Part shown: piece after piece, positions 52,589-61,110 of the stretch
Numbering within the stretch: the stretch's first letter is position 1
Layout: each line of letters opens with the position of its first letter
Assembly (NCBI GenBank): GCA_035569495.1
Contig: DATMMX010000038.1
Span: forward strand, 62,001 to 126,000
DNA length: 64,000 nucleotides
Source of the DNA: DASRDZ01 sp035569495
Lineage (GTDB): Bacteria; Chloroflexota; Dormibacteria; Aeolococcales; Aeolococcaceae
Reading direction: 5' to 3'
Translations under genes and position numbers: made by a program
Notes under the pieces: model-generated
What the model was told of the DNA's origin: nothing
Seen by the model: only the letters and a program-made list of their open reading frames with translations
The model's database searches: none

Positions 52589-53509
52589 TCACCGCCGCGC
52601 GCGTTCTGCCGCGTCGCGCTGACGGATCGCCTGCAGCACCGCAACCATGTCCTCGCCGGCCAGTCCCAGCTCCAGGGCTTCGCCGTAGAGCGCGTGGCAG
52701 ACGTCGAGCAGGGGCGACGCGATGCGCGCTTCGCGCGCGGCCTCCGCGATCAGGCGGTTGTTCTTGAAGACGTCCGCAAGTGCGGCCTGGGCAGAGTAGT
52801 CGCCGGCGAGGAGCCTGGCGGTCTTCACCCGCGAGACCTCGCTGGCCATGGGACCCGCGTCGAGCACGGACGCGAGCGTTCGCAGGTCAAGTCCGTGGCG
52901 CTCGCCGAAGTGCATGGCTTCGGCCAGTCCGGTGACCATGGTGATGAGGAAGATGTTGACGGCCAGCTTTGTCAGCAACCCGTTGGGCACCGCTCCGCAG
53001 TCCACGGTGGCACGGCACATGGGCGCGAGCAGAGCGCGAACGGCGTCCACCGCCGGTGGTTCGCCGGCCAGCATGGCGACGAGCTGCCCCGCCTGTGCGG
53101 GCACGCGCGAACCAGACACCGGCGCCTCCACGTAGCGTCCGCCGGCGCTGCGGATGTCGGCCTCCAGGCCATGCGAGTAAGCGGGTGAGGTCGTTCCCAT
53201 GTGGACCACCGTGCGACCGCGCACCAGCCGTGCGAAGTCGGACCGTCCGCGGGCCAGCACAGCGTCCATCGCCGCATCGTCCGCGAGCATCAGGGTGACG
53301 ACCTCGGCCTGCGCGAACACCTCCGCGACATCCCCCGCGACCGCGGCCCCCGCGGCGGCGACCGCGTCGGTCCGCGCGGCGGTGCGGTTCCAGACGACGA
53401 GCGGCGTGCCCGCTCGCGCCAGGTTGAGAGCCATGGGCTCGCCCATCAGCCCGAGGCCGATGAACCCCACTCGCACTGGAGAGTCACCCGGATGGAAGGC
53501 CACGTTCAA
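52589..53509 (-). CDS. NAD(P)-dependent 3-hydroxyisobutyrate dehydrogenase-like oxidoreductase
   Basis: A 306-aa beta-hydroxyacid dehydrogenase: dinucleotide site VGFIGLGLMGEPMALNLARA, substrate-binding VEAPVSGSRVPAQAGQL, catalytic Lys in GLLTKLAVNIFLI. The family reduces or oxidises beta-hydroxy acids such as 3-hydroxyisobutyrate or tartronate semialdehyde; the exact substrate is open. TTG 53509 gives a TTGA overlap with the upstream acetyltransferase; GTG 53476, just before VGFIG, is the alternative start. Confidence 0.88.
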   Translation of the reverse strand: MNVAFHPGDSPVRVGFIGLGLMGEPMALNLARAGTPLVVWNRTAARTDAVAAAGAAVAGDVAEVFAQAEVVTLMLADDAAMDAVLARGRSDFARLVRGRTVVHMGTTSPAYSHGLEADIRSAGGRYVEAPVSGSRVPAQAGQLVAMLAGEPPAVDAVRALLAPMCRATVDCGAVPNGLLTKLAVNIFLITMVTGLAEAMHFGERHGLDLRTLASVLDAGPMASEVSRVKTARLLAGDYSAQAALADVFKNNRLIAEAAREARIASPLLDVCHALYGEALELGLAGEDMVAVLQAIRQRDAAERARR

Positions 53510-54057
53510 GGTGCCGCGGACGCCGTGCAGCCGCTCGCGGCGACACGCGCAATGGTAGACGTGTCGTCGCCCACCATTGGGACGGCGGCGCGCACGTGGT
53601 AGATCTCGCGAATGTGGCGCGCATGCATGCCTGGCAGGCGGGCGCGCAACAGTGCAAGCACCCAGCGCACCTCGGCGTGGATGCTGGCGTGCATCTCACG
53701 CAACTCGAGATGGCCGGCCGCGGTGACCAGGCACGCCAGCAACCCGCTGCCCAGGCGGCGGCGCTGCCAGCGGTCCTCGACGAGCAGGCCGATCTCCCCC
53801 GCGACATCGCCAACGCGATGGATGCTGGCCAGCGCGACCACGGTGCCGGTGGCGGTGACGGCGACGAAGGCCGCCACGTCGGGCGACGGCTGGACCACCG
53901 CCTCCAGGTGCGCGGCCGGGAACAGCCGGACCGGGGAGTGGAATCGCCCGAAGCGCGTCTGCGGCGAGCACCGCTCGAACATCGCCAGGATGCCCTCGCG
54001 GTCGCCGGGCTGGACCGGGCGGATCACCACGCCGTCCGGACACGACCCCGTGGTCAA
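53506..54057 (-). CDS. GNAT-fold acetyltransferase
   Basis: A 183-aa GNAT-like protein: VVIRPVQPGDREGILAMFER, then FSPQTRFGRFHSP-like pattern (CSPQTRFGRFHSPVRLFP) and GEIGLLVEDRWQRRRLGSGL with the acetyl-CoA loop. This resembles the acetyltransferase module seen in protein-lysine acetyltransferases of the Pat type. The start is TTG 54057, overlapping the upstream stop (TTGA); GTG 54024 is possible. It sits in a three-gene operon with the SCO6745-like protein and the dehydrogenase. Confidence 0.78.
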   Translation of the reverse strand: MTTGSCPDGVVIRPVQPGDREGILAMFERCSPQTRFGRFHSPVRLFPAAHLEAVVQPSPDVAAFVAVTATGTVVALASIHRVGDVAGEIGLLVEDRWQRRRLGSGLLACLVTAAGHLELREMHASIHAEVRWVLALLRARLPGMHARHIREIYHVRAAVPMVGDDTSTIARVAASGCTASAAP

Positions 54058-54914
54058 GGACGCGGCGCACCAATCGGATTGGGCACCGGAAAGATGCCCG
54101 TGTCGACGAGGTGCCGGCTGAGCGGGACGGCCAGCTCGATGGCCCGCTCGACGCCGGTCTGGCCCAGCCGCTCGATCGGCGCCGCGGCCAGCCGGTCGGT
54201 CACGTCCTCGATCTGCTTGCGCAGGGCGCCGCCCGACCTGGTGAGCCGCCCGTCGCGATCGAGCAGCCCCTGCGCCTGCAGGCGGCGGACGCCCTCCTCC
54301 CACTCGGCGTCCGTCCACCCCCTGCTCTTCTGAAGCGTCGCGCGCGGCATGGCGCCCGTCGCCACGTGGGTGATGCCGGCGTCGAGGCCGCGCAGTCCCG
54401 CGCCGACCGCGGCGATCACGTGCCCGTCCGCGCGGTGCTCGCGGAGCACGGCGGTCGCCACCCAGAGACGGGCCAACGGGTGGTCGCCGGGCTCGACGGC
54501 CAGCCAGCCCGCGGCCAGCGGACGGCCGTCGCAGCGACAGGCGGTCGCCGCAGTGCGCAGTAGTTCGCCGAGCTCGTCGACGGCGGCTGCCGACCCGGGC
54601 GGAAGCGTGTCGCCGAGGGCGGTGACGGTCGCCGACAGCCGGGCCGAGAGGACCGCCTCCGGCGACGCCAGCCGCCAGGCGTCGGGAAGTGCGCGCTCGA
54701 CCATCCAGGGGGCGAACCCGTAGGCCATGGCCATGGCGGGCCGCGGGCCGATGGAGCCCAGGGGACTGAAGCGCCCCGCGAAGTAGCCCATCCAGAAACC
54801 CTTGAGGCCGATGGCGGCGCCGGCCTCCGTGGGCGCAGGGTGGAAGTAGACCATGGCGTGGATCGGCTCGATGGCCTGCCACAGGCGGCGGGCCAGGGTC
54901 AGCGCGGGCTCCAT
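54054..54914 (-). CDS. SCO6745-like protein
   Basis: A 286-aa soluble protein of the SCO6745/SalK-like family, typical of Actinobacteria and relatives: AIEPIHAMVYFHPAPTEAGA, GFWMGYFAGRFSPLG near the N-terminus and a C-terminal winged-helix-like part (WTDAEWEEGVRRLQAQGLLD). The function is not established; a regulatory role is likely. GAGGAG lies five bases before ATG 54914. It is divergent from the MocR-type gene. Confidence 0.75.
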   Translation of the reverse strand: MEPALTLARRLWQAIEPIHAMVYFHPAPTEAGAAIGLKGFWMGYFAGRFSPLGSIGPRPAMAMAYGFAPWMVERALPDAWRLASPEAVLSARLSATVTALGDTLPPGSAAAVDELGELLRTAATACRCDGRPLAAGWLAVEPGDHPLARLWVATAVLREHRADGHVIAAVGAGLRGLDAGITHVATGAMPRATLQKSRGWTDAEWEEGVRRLQAQGLLDRDGRLTRSGGALRKQIEDVTDRLAAAPIERLGQTGVERAIELAVPLSRHLVDTGIFPVPNPIGAPRP

Positions 54915-54947
54915 GTCGGCTCCTCTCCGGTGAATGGCCATGCCAAT

Positions 54948-54957
54948 ATTGCGCAAT
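54948..54957. promoter_or_regulatory. Palindrome between divergent genes
   Basis: ATTGCGCAAT is a perfect 10-bp palindrome that overlaps the start codon of the MocR-type regulator and lies in the divergent promoter region. It is a candidate binding site for that regulator. Confidence 0.4.
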
Positions 54958-56386
54958 GGACCAGACGTTGACGTGGTGGGCGCACGCCCTGCTCGACGGC
55001 TGGCAGGACCGGCCCGGCCCCCGCTACGCGCGGCTCGCCGCCGCCATCCTCGACAGCGTCGAGTCCGGCCGGCTGCGGCCGGGGACGCGGCTCCCCGCCG
55101 AGCGGGTGCTGGCCGGGGCGCTGGGCGTCAGCCGCGGCACCGTGGTGAGCTGCTACGACCGCCTCGTCGACGCGGGCGTGCTGCGACGCCGCCAGGGTGC
55201 GGGCACGTTCGTGGTCGGCCGCCCCGGCTGGAACCGGCCGCCCGCGGAGAATCGCGCGGCAGCGCTCCTGCTGCGCCGGCTCGCCGGAGCCGACGACATC
55301 GACCTCTCGCTCGGCGTCCCCGAGGGGACGGGCCACCTCCCGCCGGTCCGCCTGGAGCTCGCCGAGCTCGACGTGCGCCACCAGCTCGAGCCCGCCGGTC
55401 TGCCCGGGCTGCGCGAGGCGGTGGCCCGCCACCTCAGCCACCGCCAGGGACTGCCCACCGAGCCGTCGCAGGTCGTCATCACCAACGGTGCCCAGCAGGC
55501 GCTGACGCTGCTCGCCGCGGCACTCGGCCGCCGGCATGCCGCGGTGGTCACCGGCTGCCCGACCTACCCCGGCCTCTCCAGCGCGTTCGGCGAGGCGGGC
55601 GTCGCCGTGATCGGCGAGGCGGACGGGCCCGGCGGCCTGGAACCGCAGGCGGTGGAGCGGGCCGCCCGGGCGCACGGCCGCCCGGTCCTCTACCTCAGCC
55701 CCTCCGGCTCCAACCCGGCGGGACGGGTGATGTCCCTCGCCCGGCGCCGTGGCCTGCTCGCCGCGGCCAGAGCGGCGGGCGCCACGGTGGTCGAGGACCT
55801 CGCCCTCGCCGACCTCCACCTCGGCGAGGAGCACCCGCCGCCGCACCTGGCCGTCGACGACCCGGAGGTCGTCGTGGTGGGCTCGCTGTCCAAGCTGTTC
55901 TGGGCGGGGCTGCGCATCGGCTGGGTGCGCGCGGAGGAGCCACTGCGCTCCGAGCTCGTCCGGCTCAGGGCCGCGAGCGACCTGGCGTCGTCGTCGCCCT
56001 CCCAGGCCATGGCCACCGCGCTGCTGGACGGGATGACGCCCGAGTGGCTGGCGGGCGTGCGGGGTGCGCTGCGAGTCCGTCGTGACCACCTGGTCGACGT
56101 GCTGGCGCACCGGCTGCCTTCGTGGCGCATCCCACACATCCCCGAGGCCGGGCTGTCGCTGTGGGTGGAACTGCCGGTGCGCGACGCCGATGCGTTCGCG
56201 GATCGCGCCGCGTCGCTGGGGGTCGCCGTCGCGCCGGGCCGTGTGCTCTGCGTCTGTGGCGGGCACGGTCACTTCGTCCGTCTCTCCTACGCGCATCCGT
56301 TGACGACGCTCGACCTCGCCGTCGAACGCCTCGCCCTGGCCTGGGAGAAGCACGCCGCGGACCTCGCGGCGACACCGGTTGCGTGA
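54956..56386 (+). CDS. MocR-type regulator (GntR domain plus aminotransferase domain)
   Basis: A 476-aa protein. The N-terminal GntR winged helix (YARLAAAILDSVESGRLRPG, LAGALGVSRGTVVSCYDRLV) binds DNA; the rest is a class I aminotransferase fold with the PLP lysine at K313 in GSLSKLFWAGLRIGW. MocR proteins use PLP as a sensor cofactor and often control vitamin B6 or amino-acid genes. It probably controls the divergent SCO6745-like operon and itself. The start codon lies in a palindrome. Confidence 0.92.
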   Translation: MDQTLTWWAHALLDGWQDRPGPRYARLAAAILDSVESGRLRPGTRLPAERVLAGALGVSRGTVVSCYDRLVDAGVLRRRQGAGTFVVGRPGWNRPPAENRAAALLLRRLAGADDIDLSLGVPEGTGHLPPVRLELAELDVRHQLEPAGLPGLREAVARHLSHRQGLPTEPSQVVITNGAQQALTLLAAALGRRHAAVVTGCPTYPGLSSAFGEAGVAVIGEADGPGGLEPQAVERAARAHGRPVLYLSPSGSNPAGRVMSLARRRGLLAAARAAGATVVEDLALADLHLGEEHPPPHLAVDDPEVVVVGSLSKLFWAGLRIGWVRAEEPLRSELVRLRAASDLASSSPSQAMATALLDGMTPEWLAGVRGALRVRRDHLVDVLAHRLPSWRIPHIPEAGLSLWVELPVRDADAFADRAASLGVAVAPGRVLCVCGGHGHFVRLSYAHPLTTLDLAVERLALAWEKHAADLAATPVA

Positions 56387-56492
56387 TCGATGTGTGGCAT
56401 CGCAGCGCGGCTTCATCGGGGCGGATGATCGACGGGTTGCGCTGCGCAGTACAGGGCCAGCGATGGCCGGTGGCCCAGGAACTGCGCCGCGC

Positions 56493-56582
56493 TCACCGGC
56501 TTGCGACGGCGAGGATCCGGGCGGTCGTCTCGCCCCGCCCCACGACATTGCCCGCGTCGGAGACGATCTCGAGTCGCAGGCG
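56493..56582 (-). pseudogene. Remnant of a hotdog-fold (MaoC or thioesterase-like) gene
   Basis: Twenty-nine codons ending in TGA read RLRLEIVSDAGNVVGRGE, then TTARILAVASR, like the last strands of a MaoC/thioesterase domain. The rest is missing: the frame runs straight into the acyl-CoA dehydrogenase fragment. Probably the end of a divergent gene pair lost by deletion. The family match is short and uncertain. The stretch 56387-56492 holds nothing else I can support. Confidence 0.35.
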
Positions 56583-57022
56583 TGCTGATGACCGCCGCGC
56601 TGTGCCTCGGCAACGCACGCTACTGCGTCAGCCGCGCACTCGATCGGGCGAAGCAGCGCAGCGTGTTCGGCACGCAGCCGATCGGCGCCGAGCAGGCGAT
56701 CCAGCATCCGATCGCCGCCCTGCACGCGCGGATCGCCGCGACGCAGCTGCTCGTCCATCGTGCCGCGGCGCGCTTTGACGCAGGCGCTGATGCCGGACAG
56801 GTTGCCGCGGAGGCGAACATGGCCAAGGTGCTCACCGCCGATCTCCTCTTCGACGCCGCCGACCACGCGATGCAGACGCTCGGCGCGCAGGCGTGGGACG
56901 AGCGCGAAGGCATGATCGACCTCTATCTCGACGCGCGCGCGGCACGCTCGGCGCCGATCTCCCAGGAGCTCGCGCTGAACTTCATCGCGCAGCACGTGCT
57001 CGGGCTGCCAAGCCACCGGTAA
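56582..57022 (+). pseudogene. C-terminal fragment of an acyl-CoA dehydrogenase
   Basis: 146 codons match the C-terminal helical domain of acyl-CoA dehydrogenases: LGNARYCVSRALDRAKQRSV, FGTQPIGAEQAIQHPIAAL, ANMAKVLTADLLFDAADHAM and QTLGAQAWDEREGMIDLYLD. The N-terminal and middle domains with the FAD and substrate sites are absent, so it cannot be a working enzyme by itself. It is a truncated gene next to another remnant. Confidence 0.75.
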
Positions 57023-57096
57023 AGGGCTGCAGGGACACAGCCAGGCGACACCACCACGACTCCGCCGTTGACCCGCACCCGGTAGGCTCACCCCCG

Positions 57097-57711
57097 ATGG
57101 AGACGCGCGACGTCACCGACCTGGCCGTGCTGCACTCGCCGGCAACCGTCGCTGCGCGCGCGCAGACGGTGGTGCTCGTCGAGGGCATGAGCGACAAGCT
57201 CGCCGCGCGTGCGCTGGCGGAGCGCCGCGGCCGTGACCTCGACGCCGAAGGTATCGCCATCCTGGCCATGGGCGGCTCGAAGAACGTCCGCCGCTTCCTC
57301 GAGGTCTTCGGCACGCAGGGCATCGGGCTGCGCGTCGCCGGGCTCTGCGACGCCGGGGAGGAGCGCGACTTCCAGCGCGGCCTCGAACGTGCCGGCTACG
57401 GCACTGACCTGACGCGCAGCCGGCTCGACGCCCTCGGCTTCCACGTCTGCGTCGCCGACCTCGAGGACGAGCTGATCCGTGCCCTCGGCGGCGACGCCGT
57501 GGAGCAGGTGGTCGCGGCGCAGGGAGAGCTGGTCGCCCTGCGCACCTTCCAGCGGCAACCGCAGTGGGCCGGGCGGAGCCGCGAGGAGCAGCTCCGGCGC
57601 TTCCTCGGCACCCACGGCGGACGCAAGATCGCGTGCGCGCCACTGCTGGTGCACGCCCTCGACCTCGATCAGGTCCCCGCCCCACTCCATCGCCTGCTCG
57701 ACCACCTCTGA
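57097..57711 (+). CDS. Stand-alone OLD-type TOPRIM protein
   Basis: A 204-aa protein consisting only of a TOPRIM domain of the OLD nuclease type: VVLVEGMSDKLAARALAERR with E29, AGLCDAGEERD with D85, and DLEDELIRALGGDAVEQVVA. It parallels the C-terminal half of the GajA protein encoded at 41984-43585, but has no ATPase part. It may be a nuclease working with another ATPase or a regulator. TAGGCT (57083-57088) lies 8 bases before the ATG, so the mRNA is probably leaderless. Confidence 0.82.
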   Translation: METRDVTDLAVLHSPATVAARAQTVVLVEGMSDKLAARALAERRGRDLDAEGIAILAMGGSKNVRRFLEVFGTQGIGLRVAGLCDAGEERDFQRGLERAGYGTDLTRSRLDALGFHVCVADLEDELIRALGGDAVEQVVAAQGELVALRTFQRQPQWAGRSREEQLRRFLGTHGGRKIACAPLLVHALDLDQVPAPLHRLLDHL

Positions 57712-57833
57712 GCCGCCGCCCCCGCCGGCGCGACACCTGTCGATCCGGGCCCCGGGGCTGCGTCGTCAGGGTGAAGGGCGAGGCCGGTCGACGGCAGCGC
57801 CGCAGTCAGTCAGGTTCCCTGGAGACGCAACCG

Positions 57834-58181
57834 ATGAAGTACGCATTCCTCCTCTGGCAGGACGAATCCAAGATGCCCGCGCCGGGCACCCCCGCGTTCG
57901 ACGCCCAGAACCAGGCCTACGGGGCGTTCTACGAGGAGGCGGCCGCGGGCGGTCACTTCCAGGTTGGCGATCCCTTCCAGCCGTCGACCGCGGGCACCAC
58001 GGTGCGGGTCCGCGGCGGCGCCACCGCGGCGGAGAGCGGTCCGCACGCCGGCGGACCCGAGCAGCTCATCGGCTACTACGTCCTCGACGTCGCCGACCAG
58101 GCGCAGGCCGTCGCCCTGGCGGCGAAGATCCCCGCGGCGGCCGCGGGCGCCGTCGAAGTGCGCCCGATCATGGTGATGTAG
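57834..58181 (+). CDS. YCII/DGPF-related protein
   Basis: A 115-aa protein of the YCII-related fold: MKYAFLLWQDESKM at the start, and GPHAGGPEQLIGYYVLDVAD in the middle, close to the family's DGPF-type region. GGAGA lies nine bases before the ATG. It is the first of two YCII-type genes next to an ECF42-like sigma factor, a conserved neighbourhood in which these proteins are thought to be part of the sigma factor's stimulus response. Confidence 0.85.
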   Translation: MKYAFLLWQDESKMPAPGTPAFDAQNQAYGAFYEEAAAGGHFQVGDPFQPSTAGTTVRVRGGATAAESGPHAGGPEQLIGYYVLDVADQAQAVALAAKIPAAAAGAVEVRPIMVM

Positions 58182-58289
58182 CTTCGTCGGGTTGCGGCAA
58201 AGGGCGTCCGGTCCGCGCCAAGAGCCGTAGCGCGGTCCGGACGCGCCCTGTGACAGGCTGAGTTGCTGACAAAGGAGGTTCGATCCCGA

Positions 58290-58619
58290 ATGCGCTACAT
58301 GCTGCTGATCAATGCGCCGGCGGACGCGGCGCCCGAGCCCGAGATGCTCGAACGCCACCGCGTCTTCGCCGAGGAGGTGGGGCGGCGCGGTCGCCTCGTC
58401 GACGGCGCCGAGCTGGCCGGCCCGGCCACGGCGACGACGCTGCGCCGTCAGGGCGGCGAGCTGCTGGTCACCGACGGTCCCCACGCGGAGTCGAAGGAGC
58501 ACCTCGGCGGCTTCTACGTCATCGACTGCAACGACCTCGACGAGGCGCTGGAGGTGGCTCGCGTCGTCCCGCTGGTGGACGGCGGGTCGGTCGAGGTCCG
58601 CCCGTTTGTCGAGCGCTGA
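58290..58619 (+). CDS. YCII/DGPF-domain protein
   Basis: A 109-aa protein: MRYMLLINAPADAAPEPEML, then ELLVTDGPHAESKEHLGGFY, VIDCNDLDEALEVARVVPLV. The DGPH motif corresponds to the DGPF motif of the family. AAAGGAGG stands 10 bases before ATG 58290. It overlaps the start of the sigma factor gene by 14 bases, so both are translated together. Confidence 0.9.
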   Translation: MRYMLLINAPADAAPEPEMLERHRVFAEEVGRRGRLVDGAELAGPATATTLRRQGGELLVTDGPHAESKEHLGGFYVIDCNDLDEALEVARVVPLVDGGSVEVRPFVER

Positions 58620-59856
58620 GCCGCCGGCCGTCGAGCTCGCCGTCGCCGACGCGTTTCGCGGCGAGACGGGGCGGATCATCGCGGTGCTGGTGCGCATCCT
58701 CGGCGACATCGACCTCGCCGAGGACATGGTGCAGGAGGCGCTGGCCGCGGCCGTCGAGCGCTGGCCGCGCGAGGGCATCCCCGCCCGTCCCGGCGCGTGG
58801 CTGATGACCACCGCGCGCAACCGCGCGCTTGATCACCTGCGCCGCGAGCGCACCCGCAACCACACCCGCGAGGCGCTCCTGCACCTGCAGGCCGACGACG
58901 ACAGCGAGCCCGACGTCGCGCAGCGCACCGGCGTTGCCGACGATCGGCTCGCGCTGATCTTCACCTGCTGCCATCCCGCGCTGGCGCCGGAGGCCCGCGT
59001 CGCCCTGACGCTGCGCCTCCTCGGCGGCCTGACCACCGAGGAGATCGCGCGCGCCTTCCTGGTGCAGCCGGTGACCATGGCGCAGCGACTGGTGCGCGCC
59101 AAGGCGAAGATCCGCGCCGCGCGATTGCCCTTCCGCGTCCCGGCGCGCGGTGAGCTCGGCGAACGGCTCGCCGCAGTTCTGGCCGTTGTGTACCTGATCT
59201 TCAACGAGGGATACGCGGCCAGCGCCGGCGACGACCTCGTGCGCGTTCGCCTGTGCGCGGAGGCGATCCGGCTGGCGCGGCTGGTCGCCGGTCTGCGTCC
59301 CGAGGAACCCGAGGCGCTCGGGCTGCTCGCGTTGTTGCTGCTCACCGACAGTCGCCGCAACGCGCGGCTCGACGTCGCTGGCGAGCTGGTGCTACTCGCG
59401 GACCAGGATCGCTCGCGGTGGGACATGGCGGAGATCGGCGAAGGCCTTGACGTGCTGGAACGCGCGCTGGCGCATCGCCGTCGCGGCCCGTACCAGGTGA
59501 TGGCAGCCATCGCCGCGGTGCACGCGCAGGCGATCGACGCGGGATCGACCGACTGGTTGCAGATCTCGGCTTTGTATGCGACGCTGCGCGAGCTGTCGCC
59601 GTCACCGGTCATCGCCTTGAATCACGCCATTGCGCTCGCCGAGGCGGTTTCGGTGGAAGCGGGGCTGTCGCTCGCCGACGACGTGGCCGAGGCGCTGGAG
59701 GGGTATCACCTGCTTCACGCCACGCGCGCGGAGCTGCTGCGCCGGATGGGCCGTGACGGCGAGGCGCGGCTGGCCTACGATCGCGCCCTCGCGCTGGTCG
59801 GCAACGGCGCCGAGCGCGCCCACTTGGAGCGGCGCAGGGACAGCCTGCCACAGTAG
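58606..59856 (+). CDS. ECF42-like RNA polymerase sigma factor
   Basis: A 416-aa protein. Sigma region 2 (ILGDIDLAEDMVQEALAAAV, RPGAWLMTTARNRALDHLRR) and region 4 (LRLLGGLTTEEIARAFLVQP) are followed by a long C-terminal helical extension with TPR-like character (VIALNHAIALAEAVSVEAGL, GYHLLHATRAELLRRMGRDG). That extension and the DGPF neighbours are the marks of the ECF42 group, where the C-terminus is needed for activity. TTG 58606 is the chosen start, lying in the end of the YCII gene. Confidence 0.9.
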   Translation: MSSAEPPAVELAVADAFRGETGRIIAVLVRILGDIDLAEDMVQEALAAAVERWPREGIPARPGAWLMTTARNRALDHLRRERTRNHTREALLHLQADDDSEPDVAQRTGVADDRLALIFTCCHPALAPEARVALTLRLLGGLTTEEIARAFLVQPVTMAQRLVRAKAKIRAARLPFRVPARGELGERLAAVLAVVYLIFNEGYAASAGDDLVRVRLCAEAIRLARLVAGLRPEEPEALGLLALLLLTDSRRNARLDVAGELVLLADQDRSRWDMAEIGEGLDVLERALAHRRRGPYQVMAAIAAVHAQAIDAGSTDWLQISALYATLRELSPSPVIALNHAIALAEAVSVEAGLSLADDVAEALEGYHLLHATRAELLRRMGRDGEARLAYDRALALVGNGAERAHLERRRDSLPQ

Positions 59857-59898
59857 GGCGCGACTGACGCGCCGCGCACACGCAATAGACTCGCCCGC

Positions 59899-60420
59899 AT
59901 GAGGATCCGGCCGTGGCGGGGCGACATCACCACCCTGGACGTCGACGCCATCGTCAACGCCGCCAACTCCAGCCTGCTCGGCGGCGGAGGTGTCGACGGG
60001 GCGATTCACCGCGCCGCGGGTCCGGAACTGGTGCAGGAGTGCCGGCTGCTTGGCGGCTGCAGAACCGGCGAAGCCAAGGTGACAAGCGGATACCGCCTGC
60101 CCGCACGGCACGTCATCCACACCGTCGGACCGGTGTGGCAAGGCGGCGAGAACGGCGAGGCGGGGCTGCTGGCGGCGTGCTACCAGAACGCGTTGCAATG
60201 CGCCGCCGAGCTGGGATTGAAGAGCGTGGCCTTCCCCGCGATCTCGACGGGAATCTTCGGGTTTCCGCAGGAGGAGGCGGCGCGCATCGCCGTCCGGACG
60301 GTCAGCGCGGCGCCAGCAGGCACGATCGCCGAGGTGGTGCTCGTCGCCTTCGACGAGCGGACGTTCAACCTGTACTGCCGGAGCCTGGCAGAGACGCCGG
60401 CAACCCGAAGCGGGCCATGA
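59899..60420 (+). CDS. Macro domain protein (ADP-ribose-binding, probable deacetylase)
   Basis: A 173-aa macrodomain protein: GDITTLDVDAIVNAANSSLL, GGGGVDGAIHRAAGPEL, VIHTVGPVW and FPAISTGIFGFPQEEAARIA. The Asn-Ala-Ala-Asn and GGGGVDGAI residues bind ADP-ribose; members remove acetyl or ADP-ribosyl groups, for instance from O-acetyl-ADP-ribose. TAGACT (59886-59891) lies 7 bases upstream of the ATG with no ribosome-binding site, so it is probably leaderless. Confidence 0.94.
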   Translation: MRIRPWRGDITTLDVDAIVNAANSSLLGGGGVDGAIHRAAGPELVQECRLLGGCRTGEAKVTSGYRLPARHVIHTVGPVWQGGENGEAGLLAACYQNALQCAAELGLKSVAFPAISTGIFGFPQEEAARIAVRTVSAAPAGTIAEVVLVAFDERTFNLYCRSLAETPATRSGP

Positions 60421-60519
60421 GGCCGGCGTCGAAGCGGGTGATGCCCGCGGGCGCTGACGCTGCCGGCCGGCGCGCCTTCCCGCGCGGGGTGAACGCGAAC
60501 GGCGCGCCCGCCTGGCGTA

Positions 60520-60972
60520 CTATTCGGCGCCGACGACCGTGAAGCTCTGGTTGACAAAGATGTGGTGCGGCCAGTTGACGCCGATCACGTGCACGTTGTA
60601 CTCACCGTTGCTCAGCAGCACGACGCGGTTGACGGTGCCGCCGGGAAAGGCGGCCAGCGCCGCGGCCTTGGCCCTGTCCGCCGCGGTGCCGGTGACGATG
60701 GTGCCCGACCCAGGCGTGAAGCCCGCGGGGACCTGGCCGACCACCTTGGAGCTGCCGGGTTGACCCTGCTGGAACGGGACGACGGTCCCGCTCACCGGCG
60801 TTGCGGCGCTTGCCGATGCGGCTGTGCCGGTGGTGCCGGCGGCGGACACGTTGCCGCTCGAAGCCGAATGGGCGATCGCATAGCTGCCGAAGCCGAGCCC
60901 GATGGCCATAGCACCGGCGGCGATCGAGGTGACGAGCTTGCGCCTGCTCAGAAGCGAATTCTTGAGCGCCAT
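60520..60972 (-). CDS. Exported protein with PepSY-like C-terminus
   Basis: A 150-aa protein. The N-terminus is basic with one hydrophobic helix (KLVTSIAAGAMAIGLGFGSY) as a signal or anchor, then a Ser/Ala/Thr/Gly-rich linker. The last 60 residues (RAKAAALAAFPGGTVNRVVL, SNGEYNVHVIGVNWPHHIFV) look like a single PepSY-type unit, found in exported regulators of proteases and other proteins. AAAGGA lies 10 bases before ATG 60972. The stop codon region 60421-60519 holds no gene. Confidence 0.7.
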   Translation of the reverse strand: MALKNSLLSRRKLVTSIAAGAMAIGLGFGSYAIAHSASSGNVSAAGTTGTAASASAATPVSGTVVPFQQGQPGSSKVVGQVPAGFTPGSGTIVTGTAADRAKAAALAAFPGGTVNRVVLLSNGEYNVHVIGVNWPHHIFVNQSFTVVGAE

Positions 60973-61110
60973 GGTCGTGGGTCCTTTGCCTTTTGTGGGT
61001 CGTGGGTGGTGTTGTTGGAACCCCAGTCTGCAATCGGCGCATGAGGGTTTCCGGTGAGCACGCCGGGATCACCCTGTGAAGTCGCCGGGAGCGGCGGCGC
61101 CGCGGGCCGG

